Shown in pieces: positions 1 to 6,493 of a stretch of DNA of 7,950 nt. Origin of the DNA: Mucilaginibacter sp. GTDB taxonomy: Bacteria > Bacteroidota > Bacteroidia > Sphingobacteriales > Sphingobacteriaceae. The position numbers were made by a program, and so were the translations under genes. The notes below the pieces were generated by a model. The model was not told the DNA's origin. It was given only the letters and a program-made list of their open reading frames with translations, and did no database searches. The stretch lies in the NCBI GenBank assembly GCA_028288315.1, contig JAQBNY010000056.1:1-7950 (forward strand), given 5' to 3'. Each line of letters opens with the position of its first letter. Positions within the stretch are counted from its first letter, which is position 1.

Positions 1-206
1 ACAATGGTAGAATCGTCTATCTCTGTACCAATCACAGCGCTTAGCCGTTCCCGGATTTGACCTACATCCCTTGATGAAGCATTAAGTTCGGAAATTAGGT
101 TTATAGTCCGGGAAACCACTTCCTGTACCTTTGGATATTGCAAATCATCCAACCCCACGGGGTCGCCGTCCTTTAATCGTTGGAAAATATCTTTACTTAC
201 ACTCAT
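1..206 (-). CDS. Sugar O-acetyltransferase, N-terminal fragment (runs off left edge)
   Basis: Only the first 68 codons are present, reading leftwards from the ATG at 204-206. The protein begins MSVSKDIFQRLKDGDPVGLD and continues with a helical segment holding the pattern INLISELNAS and then IRERLSAVIGTEIDDST. From memory of the family, this is the N-terminal cap that precedes the left-handed beta-helix in Bacteroidetes maltose/galactoside-type O-acetyltransferases (hexapeptide acyltransferases). These transfer acetyl from acetyl-CoA to sugars in the cytoplasm. The catalytic hexapeptide-repeat region lies outside the window, so the activity itself cannot be checked here. The start is chosen because it is the first ATG after an in-frame TGA at 210-212, which closes the transposase remnant only one codon upstream. 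A candidate promoter element lies at 231-238. Substrate is unknown. Confidence 0.72.
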   Translation of the reverse strand, partial: MSVSKDIFQRLKDGDPVGLDDLQYPKVQEVVSRTINLISELNASSRDVGQIRERLSAVIGTEIDDSTI

Positions 207-209
207 GGT

Positions 210-705
210 TCATCTATATCTATCTAATCTCAAACTTATAAATAAAAAAGCCTCACTTGGAGCATAAGTCAAACGCTTGTTATCAACCTTTTTAAAGGCA
301 TCTTCTAAACGACTAACATCAGTTTCTTACGGCTATTATAACGGTATCCAAACTCATTGCAATAAGCCTGTAAGTGTTTAGGGCCTACGTTATGATGAAT
401 TCCTATGCCCCTTTTTAGCAATGACCAAAAGCCTTCAATAGTATTAGTATGATCTTCGCCAATGGTAATGTAATTGCCATCAGTATGCTTAATAGATACG
501 TGGGTATAGTTAGCAGATAAGCCATTGTATGAACGGTAAGCATCTGTTACAATCTTACTATCAGTTTTATATTTTTGAACATGATTGGTTGCAATATTTC
601 TGCTGTAGTATCTGCAACATTTGCCAAAGTAGTTAAGTTTCCAAGGATATAACCACTTGTCCCAACTTGTATATCATTATCATACTTTAAGAAGCCAAAT
701 AAACA
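210..705 (-). pseudogene. Degenerate IS1595/ISXO2-like transposase, C-terminal remnant
   Basis: A transposase can be pieced together from three frames of the minus strand. From about 705 to 583 the frame reads through LTTLANVADTTAEILQPI. At about 586 it switches to NHVQKYKTDSKIVTDAYRSY and continues through HTNTIEGFWSLLKRGIG and KHLQAYCNEFGYRYNSRKK. At about 323-325 it switches again, to TDVSRLEDAFKKVDNKRLTY, ending at the TGA at 210-212. The TDAYRSY aspartate and the glutamate in NTIEGFWS match the second and third acidic residues of the IS1595-family DDE catalytic domain. The zinc-ribbon N-terminus and the first catalytic aspartate are absent. The second frame change is consistent with loss of one A from an AAAA run; the first may be a short deletion at an AATCAT-like repeat. 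It cannot encode a working transposase. No terminal inverted repeats were confidently identified, and the upstream boundary near 690-710 is approximate because it overlaps the end of the GAF gene. Confidence 0.82.
231..238 (-). promoter_or_regulatory. Candidate Bacteroidetes -7 element for the O-acetyltransferase gene
   Basis: Read on the minus strand this is TAAGTTTG, a full match to the Bacteroidetes -7 consensus TAnnTTTG. It ends 24 bases upstream of the O-acetyltransferase ATG, which would leave a short leader. No convincing -33 TTTG lies at the usual spacing: the nearest, at 270-273, is about 31 bases away, which is too far. The element falls in the 3' end of the transposase remnant, so the promoter may be contributed by the mobile element. 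An 8-mer with four fixed A/T positions can arise by chance in AT-rich DNA. Confidence 0.35.
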
Positions 706-3068
706 CCATCTTTTATTTGCTCCATTATGTCGGTATAAGTATAGAATTTCCTTTCTGGTAAAATTCCGTATGATATTCTTACCCGCAATGCTTTTAAACC
801 CGATACTCCTTGCAACTCTTCTTCATCCAGCATATCTATGCCCTCTTCAAGCATTTTTTTAGATTGCAGGAAGTGGATGTAATCTCGGTATTGCTTCTCA
901 TCTTCTTTATTGGAATAAATTATAGTTAGCTTACCCTTAGCTGTAATACGTTCGGTGGTGTTTTTTATAAAAGCTTTGTCTATTCGTTTTTTTACAATTT
1001 CAAAACGCGCATTGTACGTTCCATCCACATCAAAACGTTTTTCATCCATCCTAAACCTGATGGATATTGGCGAACTAAATGCCAGTATCAACGATGTAAT
1101 ATCAAGCGGATAGGGCAGCGTGTCTTTAATACGGTTATGCTCATACTCCATTTGGCACAGTACCTGTATTTGCCACAAGCGCAGGTTGTACAAATCTGTT
1201 ATGTCAAATACCCGGTTAAGCGTAATTGACTGCCCAATGTATAAATTATGCTCAACGCCATCTGTTTTAAAACGCTCATAATAATGCGGAAATAATATTT
1301 GTGCCTTGGTTTGCCAGTGATCAAGCAGGGTGGTCATTTTTTCGTTAATGATAGCCACCGTTGTATCATACATTTTGCGGTGCTCATGAAATTCGCCGGT
1401 TTGGCCGGTTTCTAACAAATACTCATTTATCGCGGCTGTATCAGCAAGTTGCTGTTCAATAGCTTTTTTTAGTAACGGATCAATGTGAATATCCAGGTAG
1501 TTTTGAATTAGCTGTTCAGTATCAGCCTTTAATGGCAGTTGCAGGTCTGTAGCCATTGATCTTAGATTTTCAATCCATTCTACCGGCAAAGCATCATTGA
1601 AATAAGGTTGCAGTTTTTCAAGTAACGGTATCAGCGCGTTTAGCTGGCCCTTCAAATCAACTTGTACGCTTCGGTTGCGGGTATCTGATGATCCCTTAAT
1701 GTCTATCTGACCGTATAAAGCATAAACATCTTTAAAAGTAACCTCTTTAAGGGTATAATCTTTATCCAGCCTGTGAAACTCAATATATTTAAATGCCTCC
1801 CTCTGAAATTTCCAGTAAACACTTGGGTGAATAGTAGTATATTCTTTTTGTATCACGGCCCGTACTTGGTTTATCATGTAGGCATATTGTCTTTCAATAG
1901 TATCAGTAATGAAAGGCATTACAATTTCTAACCGGTTTGCATTAATGCTGTTCAAATCATTTATGTGGCTGGATACTAGTTCTATTATCCCCAGGAAATG
2001 ATCGTTTTTAATAATAGGGGCAAGTATAAAGCTTTGTATGCCTTCATCATTAAAACGTTGTGCTAAAATGTTATCAGGCTCTTTCTTCAAATATTTTTTA
2101 ACATCTGATATTGTAAAATATTTTTTCTTATTCATCATGTCGGCAAACTCTGTTACACACATCATGTTAGCGCATAATTCCTCTTTTTGCCCGGATAGCA
2201 GATAGCTCTTTAATTTGTGGTTGAACGTAGCCAAACCAAACGTATTCTCATCTGAATTATAGGTGGTAAAGCCCACCTTTAAATCGGGCAGGCGAAATAT
2301 TGATTTAAACACCGATAGTATATTTTCATATACATCTTCGTTATAAGAGGCGCCAAGCAATGTGCCTTTTAAGGTAGATACCGCATTCTCAACCGTAATA
2401 TCAACCAGGCTTATTAAAGCAAAGCCTTTAAGCGTCCAACTACCAATGGGGAATAGTCGCATCCACAAATCAAGATCATCAAAGTTATCTCTTAACAGGT
2501 CAATATCTTCAGCTGTAAGCTTTACTGCTTTTTCTGTAGGAATAATTTCCATAAAATCCGCATTATATAATATGCGGTAATGTTTCAATATACCACTGGC
2601 AGTAGGAATATCATAAAAAAATGGTTTAGTAAAGTCAAAATGCTGGTCGTAATAATCCGCCAAAATTAAACAGCAGCTAAGCACGTATAACTGATGTTCG
2701 CTAAAATCTCTAATACTGATGTCGAACTTTGGCCCGGCATCACTCAGGATTTTTTGGAAACGTTTGGTTGGATTAACAAGAAAATCCTGGAAAGGAACAG
2801 TGATCGCCTTTATTTCGTTTTCGGTTAATGCTTCAGGGAAAAGGTCTGATAAGAGATGCTTTATAACTTCAGAATTTTCTTGTAATTGAATAACGTTATC
2901 AATTCCATTCCTTAATTCCGGATGAGGTTCAACCTCTTTAAGTAAGGTTTTGGCCTGTTCTGCACGGTACCCCGTTTGCGTAGCAGCCACTTCCTCATAA
3001 TGCTCAATTAACTTGTTAAATGAGATACAGAGATTAAAAGGGGTATTTGAAAATTTGTTCAGATTCAT
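687..3068 (-). CDS. GAF domain-containing protein, 793 aa
   Basis: A large, apparently soluble protein with no signal peptide or membrane segment. Residues about 1-230 are helical and unassigned. Residues about 235-395 look like a GAF domain: a run through FTISDVKKYLKKEP, then a strand-rich segment with QSFILAPIIKNDHFLGIIEL, closing with a long helix leading into VRAVIQKEYTTIHPSVYWKF. The region around 448-475 (LYGQIDIKGSS, then an R-N pair) is a conserved-looking motif I recall from large Bacteroidetes GAF proteins. Residues 475-600 are rich in helices, possibly coiled coil. GAF domains bind small ligands such as cyclic nucleotides or haem, but the ligand here cannot be read from the sequence. 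No kinase, cyclase, GGDEF, or HTH output domain is visible. The gene starts 49 bp after the DAC-like gene with no clear promoter between them, so co-transcription is likely. The TAA at 687-689 overlaps the outer end of the transposase remnant, so the native C-terminus may have been altered. Confidence 0.85.
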   Translation of the reverse strand: MNLNKFSNTPFNLCISFNKLIEHYEEVAATQTGYRAEQAKTLLKEVEPHPELRNGIDNVIQLQENSEVIKHLLSDLFPEALTENEIKAITVPFQDFLVNPTKRFQKILSDAGPKFDISIRDFSEHQLYVLSCCLILADYYDQHFDFTKPFFYDIPTASGILKHYRILYNADFMEIIPTEKAVKLTAEDIDLLRDNFDDLDLWMRLFPIGSWTLKGFALISLVDITVENAVSTLKGTLLGASYNEDVYENILSVFKSIFRLPDLKVGFTTYNSDENTFGLATFNHKLKSYLLSGQKEELCANMMCVTEFADMMNKKKYFTISDVKKYLKKEPDNILAQRFNDEGIQSFILAPIIKNDHFLGIIELVSSHINDLNSINANRLEIVMPFITDTIERQYAYMINQVRAVIQKEYTTIHPSVYWKFQREAFKYIEFHRLDKDYTLKEVTFKDVYALYGQIDIKGSSDTRNRSVQVDLKGQLNALIPLLEKLQPYFNDALPVEWIENLRSMATDLQLPLKADTEQLIQNYLDIHIDPLLKKAIEQQLADTAAINEYLLETGQTGEFHEHRKMYDTTVAIINEKMTTLLDHWQTKAQILFPHYYERFKTDGVEHNLYIGQSITLNRVFDITDLYNLRLWQIQVLCQMEYEHNRIKDTLPYPLDITSLILAFSSPISIRFRMDEKRFDVDGTYNARFEIVKKRIDKAFIKNTTERITAKGKLTIIYSNKEDEKQYRDYIHFLQSKKMLEEGIDMLDEEELQGVSGLKALRVRISYGILPERKFYTYTDIMEQIKDGVYLAS

Positions 3069-3108
3069 AACCTTAATCTTGTATATAAATATAGGTTTAA
3101 ATCATTTA

Positions 3109-3126
3109 TTATAAAAGTTATAAAAG
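3109..3126. repeat. 9-bp tandem duplication at the end of the DAC-like gene
   Basis: TTATAAAAG occurs twice back to back (3109-3117 and 3118-3126). On the coding minus strand the first-read copy, CTTTTATAA, contributes the final leucine and stop of the DAC-like protein. The second copy falls in the gap before the GAF gene. This looks like replication slippage in AT-rich DNA. No function is claimed. Confidence 0.6.
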
Positions 3127-4260
3127 TAATACATCTATGCGGTGGGCATGCACCATGTTCAACTGTTCTGACCATGCAAAAACCGTAAACTGGCCATCCT
3201 GTGAAGCTACCAGTGCTACCGCGTCATGCTGGTCACTTACAAACTGGGCAGCTGCTAAATGCCGGGTTCCCCCACTTTGGGCCGGATGCATTTTTACCGC
3301 CTTTCCTTGGGCAATAGGTTCGGTAAATATAATCTGCCCTACAGGGACACTATTTTCGGGCCTGCCAACTTTTACACCAAATGCCAAAAGATCATATTGT
3401 TTGGTAATGATAGTAGCGCCGTCAACAGCGGTAAACCCACCAATAAGATCAATAGCCTCCAGCAAATCTTCCTGCCATTGTAATTTATTCTTTTCTTTAT
3501 CGCTCAGGTTTAACAATTCCGATATAGCGCTGTAAGCAGGTGTTACGGGGTATTTAATTGGCTGTACAATTGATTGCTCCCAATCATTAGTATCCGGCGG
3601 AACAATTAATACCAATCCACCACGCTTATGAACCCGCATAGAAGCCGCAAGTTGTACCAGTACGTTAAATGATTCACCTATGAACGATGGTAAAGGCATA
3701 TTCTCCAATGACGAAAGAAGCGAAGGACAATCGGCAATGCCCATGGTTACTTCATCCAACACTTTTATCTGATCGCCTTGTAGCACAGCAATGTTAACAA
3801 ATTTGCCAAAGCCACCCACCCGGCGATGTTTTATAACCAGTAAACCTGGTTCAATTACCTCTAATACAAAGCAAACTGCAGGTATGCTATGTGTGGTGCC
3901 CCAAATAAAAATATCATCGCCCTCTGGCCAAACTCCTATATGTATGCCGGGCTGTTCAACAGCTGGTGCCAGTTTAATAAGGTTTTGCGGTGTTAACCTA
4001 AGCTTTTGTCCAAATATGAGTGGCCTGTCTGATTGACCGGGTTGCAACAAAGCTAATGATACAGTTGGCGAGTGCCCTTCTTCGCGGCGCAGGCTTGCCC
4101 AAAAAGCAATATCAATAACAGCTTCAATAATAGTGCTGTTAGGCGCGGTTGCTAAATTTTCATCTTTAAGCGAACCGGCAGCTAATAAATGCTTTGTGAA
4201 ATGAGCCTCAATAGTTGAAGCCACCATACGAGCTGGAAGGTAGGTAGGTTCAGATAACAT
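3118..4260 (-). CDS. DAC (DisA_N)-type nucleotide cyclase-like protein with N-terminal DACNV-type sensor region, 380 aa
   Basis: The C-terminal part (about 255-380) resembles the diadenylate cyclase DAC/DisA_N fold. A helical lead-in ends in FTAVDGATII (DGA at 280-282), followed by a strand-rich stretch, then SGGTRHLAAAQF (GTRH at 331-334) and a closing strand pair around VALVASQDGQFTVF. These match the order and spacing of the DGA and G-T-R-H-R motifs that bind ATP and metal in DisA and CdaA. The third basic residue of the usual RHR is leucine 335 here, which may lower or change activity. Residues about 1-240 match no classical domain I know, but the whole architecture fits proteins annotated as 'putative sensor domain DACNV-containing', in which a predicted sensor precedes the cyclase. 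It has no membrane segment, so it should be cytosolic, unlike CdaA. If active, the product would be c-di-AMP or a related dinucleotide. The start follows an AT-rich leader. It probably heads an operon with the GAF gene. Confidence 0.75.
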   Translation of the reverse strand: MLSEPTYLPARMVASTIEAHFTKHLLAAGSLKDENLATAPNSTIIEAVIDIAFWASLRREEGHSPTVSLALLQPGQSDRPLIFGQKLRLTPQNLIKLAPAVEQPGIHIGVWPEGDDIFIWGTTHSIPAVCFVLEVIEPGLLVIKHRRVGGFGKFVNIAVLQGDQIKVLDEVTMGIADCPSLLSSLENMPLPSFIGESFNVLVQLAASMRVHKRGGLVLIVPPDTNDWEQSIVQPIKYPVTPAYSAISELLNLSDKEKNKLQWQEDLLEAIDLIGGFTAVDGATIITKQYDLLAFGVKVGRPENSVPVGQIIFTEPIAQGKAVKMHPAQSGGTRHLAAAQFVSDQHDAVALVASQDGQFTVFAWSEQLNMVHAHRIDVLLL

Positions 4261-4280
4261 TGATGTATTAATTTATTATA

Positions 4281-4288
4281 CAATAATA
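4281..4288 (-). promoter_or_regulatory. Weak -7-like element upstream of the DAC-like gene
   Basis: The minus strand reads TATTATTG, one mismatch from TAnnTTTG, 20 bases upstream of the ATG at 4260. A TTG at 4314-4316 lies about 25 bases further upstream, slightly longer than the usual -33/-7 spacing. The spot is right for a promoter of the DAC-GAF unit, but the match is poor. Confidence 0.2.
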
Positions 4289-4311
4289 CTTAATTTACAG
4301 GCATTGGACTA

Positions 4312-4322
4312 TACAATTTGTA
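4312..4322. repeat. Short perfect palindrome upstream of the DAC-like gene
   Basis: TACAATTTGTA has 5-bp arms (TACAA/TTGTA) around a single central T, in the 107-bp gap between the PAP2 stop and the DAC-like start, about 52 bases upstream of that ATG. It has the shape of a small operator half-site pair. It is short and AT-rich, so chance is a real alternative. Confidence 0.25.
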
Positions 4323-4367
4323 CTTATGACTTAATTAATATGTACCTCCGGTGCAACTCTTTTATAC

Positions 4368-4988
4368 TTAATTTAACCTTTTTAACGGCTGTAATAACAG
4401 GGCCGTTCCGCTACCTAAAATTGCCCCGGCAGCTACATCTGTAGGGTAATGCACACCCAAGTACATTCTTGAATAACTTACCGATCCTGCCCATAATATG
4501 GCAGGTGCTATAACATACCATTTAGGATATGCGCTTGATAATGCTGTTGCCGTAGCAAAGCTTGATGACGCATGGCCTGATGGAAAAGATGTGCTGCCCG
4601 CAGTATAAACCGCTACAATTTTTAAATTTTGCACAAAAGGCCTGCGGCGCTTTATTAGTTGTTTAAGTAACAATGTAACGCCCATTGTAATGGCTGTGCT
4701 ACTACCAACATATAATGCATTTTGGCGCATCTGCCTATCATTACGTATTATGCCACCAATAAACAGTGCTGCAGGCACACCATAGTCGCCATATTTTATG
4801 GTATGTGTCATAAAAAGCATTACGCGGGTTTGTTCAGGTGTGCGGTGAGCGGCCAGGTCGAGCATTATATTATCATCAAATTGTTGTAACTGTGATTGCC
4901 CGAAAACTTTAACAGCAAAAGGCATAGCCATTAGTAACTGTAAAACAATTAGTATGGGTAAAAATTGCCTTTTTTGATGTGCTTTCAT
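4368..4988 (-). CDS. PAP2-family phosphatase, 206 aa
   Basis: All three motifs of the type 2 phosphatidic acid phosphatase/vanadium haloperoxidase superfamily are intact. KX6RP is K109 to R116-P117 (KQLIKRRRP), PSGH is 136-139 (SFPSGHAS), and SRX5HX3D is S173-R174, H180, D184 (SRMYLGVHYPTD). H139 and H180 are the expected catalytic acid and nucleophile. The N-terminus (basic MKAHQKR, then a hydrophobic run to about residue 29) is a signal peptide or membrane anchor. Further hydrophobic stretches at about 70-80, 95-108, 158-170, and 185-199 fit an integral membrane protein with a periplasmic-facing active site. Family members dephosphorylate lipid phosphates such as phosphatidate, phosphatidylglycerophosphate, undecaprenyl pyrophosphate, or lipid A phosphates. 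The substrate cannot be chosen from sequence. It is divergent from the HD-PycTM gene (124-bp gap) and lies 107 bp before the DAC-like gene on the same strand, so read-through into that gene is possible but unproven. Confidence 0.9.
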   Translation of the reverse strand: MKAHQKRQFLPILIVLQLLMAMPFAVKVFGQSQLQQFDDNIMLDLAAHRTPEQTRVMLFMTHTIKYGDYGVPAALFIGGIIRNDRQMRQNALYVGSSTAITMGVTLLLKQLIKRRRPFVQNLKIVAVYTAGSTSFPSGHASSSFATATALSSAYPKWYVIAPAILWAGSVSYSRMYLGVHYPTDVAAGAILGSGTALLLQPLKRLN

Positions 4989-5027
4989 TTATGGCCGACT
5001 AAAGATTTTAATTTTTATATTTATACA

Positions 5028-5050
5028 CAAAGTAACAGTATTTGATACTG
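5028..5050 (-). promoter_or_regulatory. Candidate promoter/operator in the divergent PAP2 / HD-PycTM intergenic region
   Basis: On the minus strand 5035-5028 reads TTACTTTG, one base away from the Bacteroidetes -7 consensus TAnnTTTG, about 40 bases before the PAP2 ATG. Directly upstream, 5036-5050 is a perfect inverted repeat, CAGTAT-TTG-ATACTG (6-bp arms, 3-base loop). It would sit between the -7 and -33 positions, a typical spot for a repressor operator. No good -33 TTTG is seen at the right distance. Because the region is shared, the palindrome could also influence the HD-PycTM gene, whose start is about 63 bases downstream on the plus strand. No strong plus-strand promoter was recognised in this gap. 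Confidence 0.35.
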
Positions 5051-5112
5051 CATAACACCTAAATAGAATTAAAACGTTTACTAATTGTTTTTTACCATCT
5101 TGAACTAAAAGC

Positions 5113-6351
5113 ATGAACTATCAGCAATTACTGAAGCAGGTTAATGAGTATGCAGTGGAGTATTATCAATTGCATTACAATCCTATACTTTTTTTCCATA
5201 GCAAACAGCATACGGAATATATGGCTGGTAAGACAGCTCAAATTGCCAACCATTACCAATTAAATGATCGTGATTTTTTTATTGTAATGACCGCTTCCTG
5301 GTTTCATGACCTGGGGTATATGGTAGATTTAAATTGCCATGAGGAAGAAAGCGTTAAGCTTGCCGATGTCTTTTTAAGGAATCATAATATAGAGGAAGGC
5401 ATTATTGAGGATGTGAGCAGCTGTATAATGGCTACAAAAATGCCGCAATTGCCAAATGTGTTCTTAGAGCAAATTGTTTGTGACGCAGATCTGTTTCATT
5501 TAGGTACCAATGATTTTTTTGATAACGATAAGTTGTTGCATAAAGAGGTGAATGCTTTACATAACACAGATATAAGCAAGCAGGACTGGCGCCGAAAAAG
5601 CATAAAATTTTTAAAAGATCACCATTACCACACTGACTATTGCCAGGTTTTACTTAATAATGGTAAACAAAAAAATATTAAAAAGTTAGAAAGCAAAGTA
5701 GCCGTGATAAAAGAAAAAACAAGCAAAAAAAGTGTGGGAGAAGAAAAGAAACGCCCTGATATATTAATGGATTATGCTGCTGTTGCTATGCCAAAAAGTA
5801 AAAAGGACAAAGAGGAAAAGCCAGATAAGGGTATTGAAACCATGTTTAGGATAAGCTCGAGCAACCATCAACGCCTGAGTGATATGGCCGATAACAAGGC
5901 GCATATTATGATCACCGTAAACTCTATTATACTATCAGCTATTATTAGTTTGTTATTGCGCAGGCTAAGCGAATATGAGTATTTGATCATCCCTACTTTC
6001 ATCCTATTATCCATTAGTTTACTTGCCATGACGTTTTCAATATTGGCTACACGCCCATCTATCCCTGCAGGTACTTTTTTAAGATCTGATGTTGATGATA
6101 AAAATGTAAATCTGCTGTTTTTTGGTAACTACTATAAAATGGGCCTTGATGATTATAGTTACGGCATGACCAAAATGATGGGAGACAGGGAGTTTTTATA
6201 CGGGACTTTGATTAAAGACGTGTATTCACAAGGAGTGGTTTTAGGTAAAAAGTATCGCCTGTTGCGTATTGCTTATAACATATTTATGTATGGCCTTATT
6301 GCTGCTGTTTTAGCATTTGTTATTGCCTCTGCAATATTTGCAAACCTGTAA
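5113..6351 (+). CDS. HD phosphohydrolase fused to a Pycsar-effector-like transmembrane domain (HD-PycTM), 412 aa
   Basis: Residues about 15-180 form an HD domain. H33 (KQHTEY), the H65-D66 pair (ASWFHDLGYM), and D124/D126 (VCDADLFHL) give the H...HD...D metal ligands of HD phosphohydrolases, which hydrolyse nucleotides or cyclic nucleotides. A lysine/glutamate-rich linker follows (about 183-240). Residues about 245-412 match the domain of Pycsar effector proteins (PycTM, formerly DUF5706 as I recall). This includes the entry motif SSNHQRLSDMADNKAHIMIT, hydrophobic helices at about 264-282 and 291-311, the ILATRPSIPAG segment after the second helix, and a third helix at about 389-411. In Pycsar defence, related membrane proteins are activated by cCMP or cUMP and impair the membrane. 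HD-PycTM fusions are also widespread in Bacteroidetes, outside obvious defence loci. All HD ligands are present, so hydrolase activity is plausible. The start has no strong ribosome-binding site, as is normal in this group. The ligand and role are unknown. Confidence 0.85.
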   Translation: MNYQQLLKQVNEYAVEYYQLHYNPILFFHSKQHTEYMAGKTAQIANHYQLNDRDFFIVMTASWFHDLGYMVDLNCHEEESVKLADVFLRNHNIEEGIIEDVSSCIMATKMPQLPNVFLEQIVCDADLFHLGTNDFFDNDKLLHKEVNALHNTDISKQDWRRKSIKFLKDHHYHTDYCQVLLNNGKQKNIKKLESKVAVIKEKTSKKSVGEEKKRPDILMDYAAVAMPKSKKDKEEKPDKGIETMFRISSSNHQRLSDMADNKAHIMITVNSIILSAIISLLLRRLSEYEYLIIPTFILLSISLLAMTFSILATRPSIPAGTFLRSDVDDKNVNLLFFGNYYKMGLDDYSYGMTKMMGDREFLYGTLIKDVYSQGVVLGKKYRLLRIAYNIFMYGLIAAVLAFVIASAIFANL

Positions 6352-6493
6352 AAAGCGGTTGATATTTGGTTAAAGGTGGTAATAAGCCAATATTATAAGC
6401 AAATACGTTCCGAAATTACAGATGAACTGATCCTGTCGCAGAAAAAAATATACCGTTTATTAAACAATTAAGCTCGGAAAAAATTATATCACC
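6352..6493 (+). other. Intergenic region with an in-frame extension of the HD-PycTM gene
   Basis: After the TAA at 6349-6351 the same frame stays open for 39 codons (6352-6468) and ends at TAA 6469-6471. It includes a plausible peptide stretch, QYYKQIRSEITDELILSQKK. There is no ATG in the useful part, only a GTG at 6376. It could be a decayed gene tail, a tiny gene with an alternative start, or chance. No terminator hairpin and no full TAnnTTTG promoter for the downstream lipoprotein gene was found. Confidence 0.25.

Noticed and set aside
640..700. Resemblance of the stretch VGTSGY to the start of DUF72 proteins
   Set aside because: The match is only a few residues and would need a frame change immediately after. 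The adjoining sequence fits an IS1595 transposase better.
2362..2580. Plus-strand open frame inside the GAF gene
   Set aside because: It lies fully antisense to a well-supported 793-aa coding sequence, and its translation shows no recognisable domain.
3137..4036. Three plus-strand open frames (3137-3535, 3259-3483, 3791-4036) inside the DAC-like gene
   Set aside because: They are antisense shadows of a gene with clear motifs. The translations are compositionally odd and have no family signature.
4323..4367. Terminator hairpin after the PAP2 gene around ACCTCCGGT
   Set aside because: The stem would be only 3 bp, which is too short to be meaningful.
3118..6351. A complete CBASS or Pycsar defence operon
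   Set aside because: No CD-NTase or Pycsar class III adenylate/uridylate cyclase is visible. The DAC-like protein belongs to another cyclase fold, and the PycTM gene is on the opposite strand. Only a looser signalling link can be proposed.
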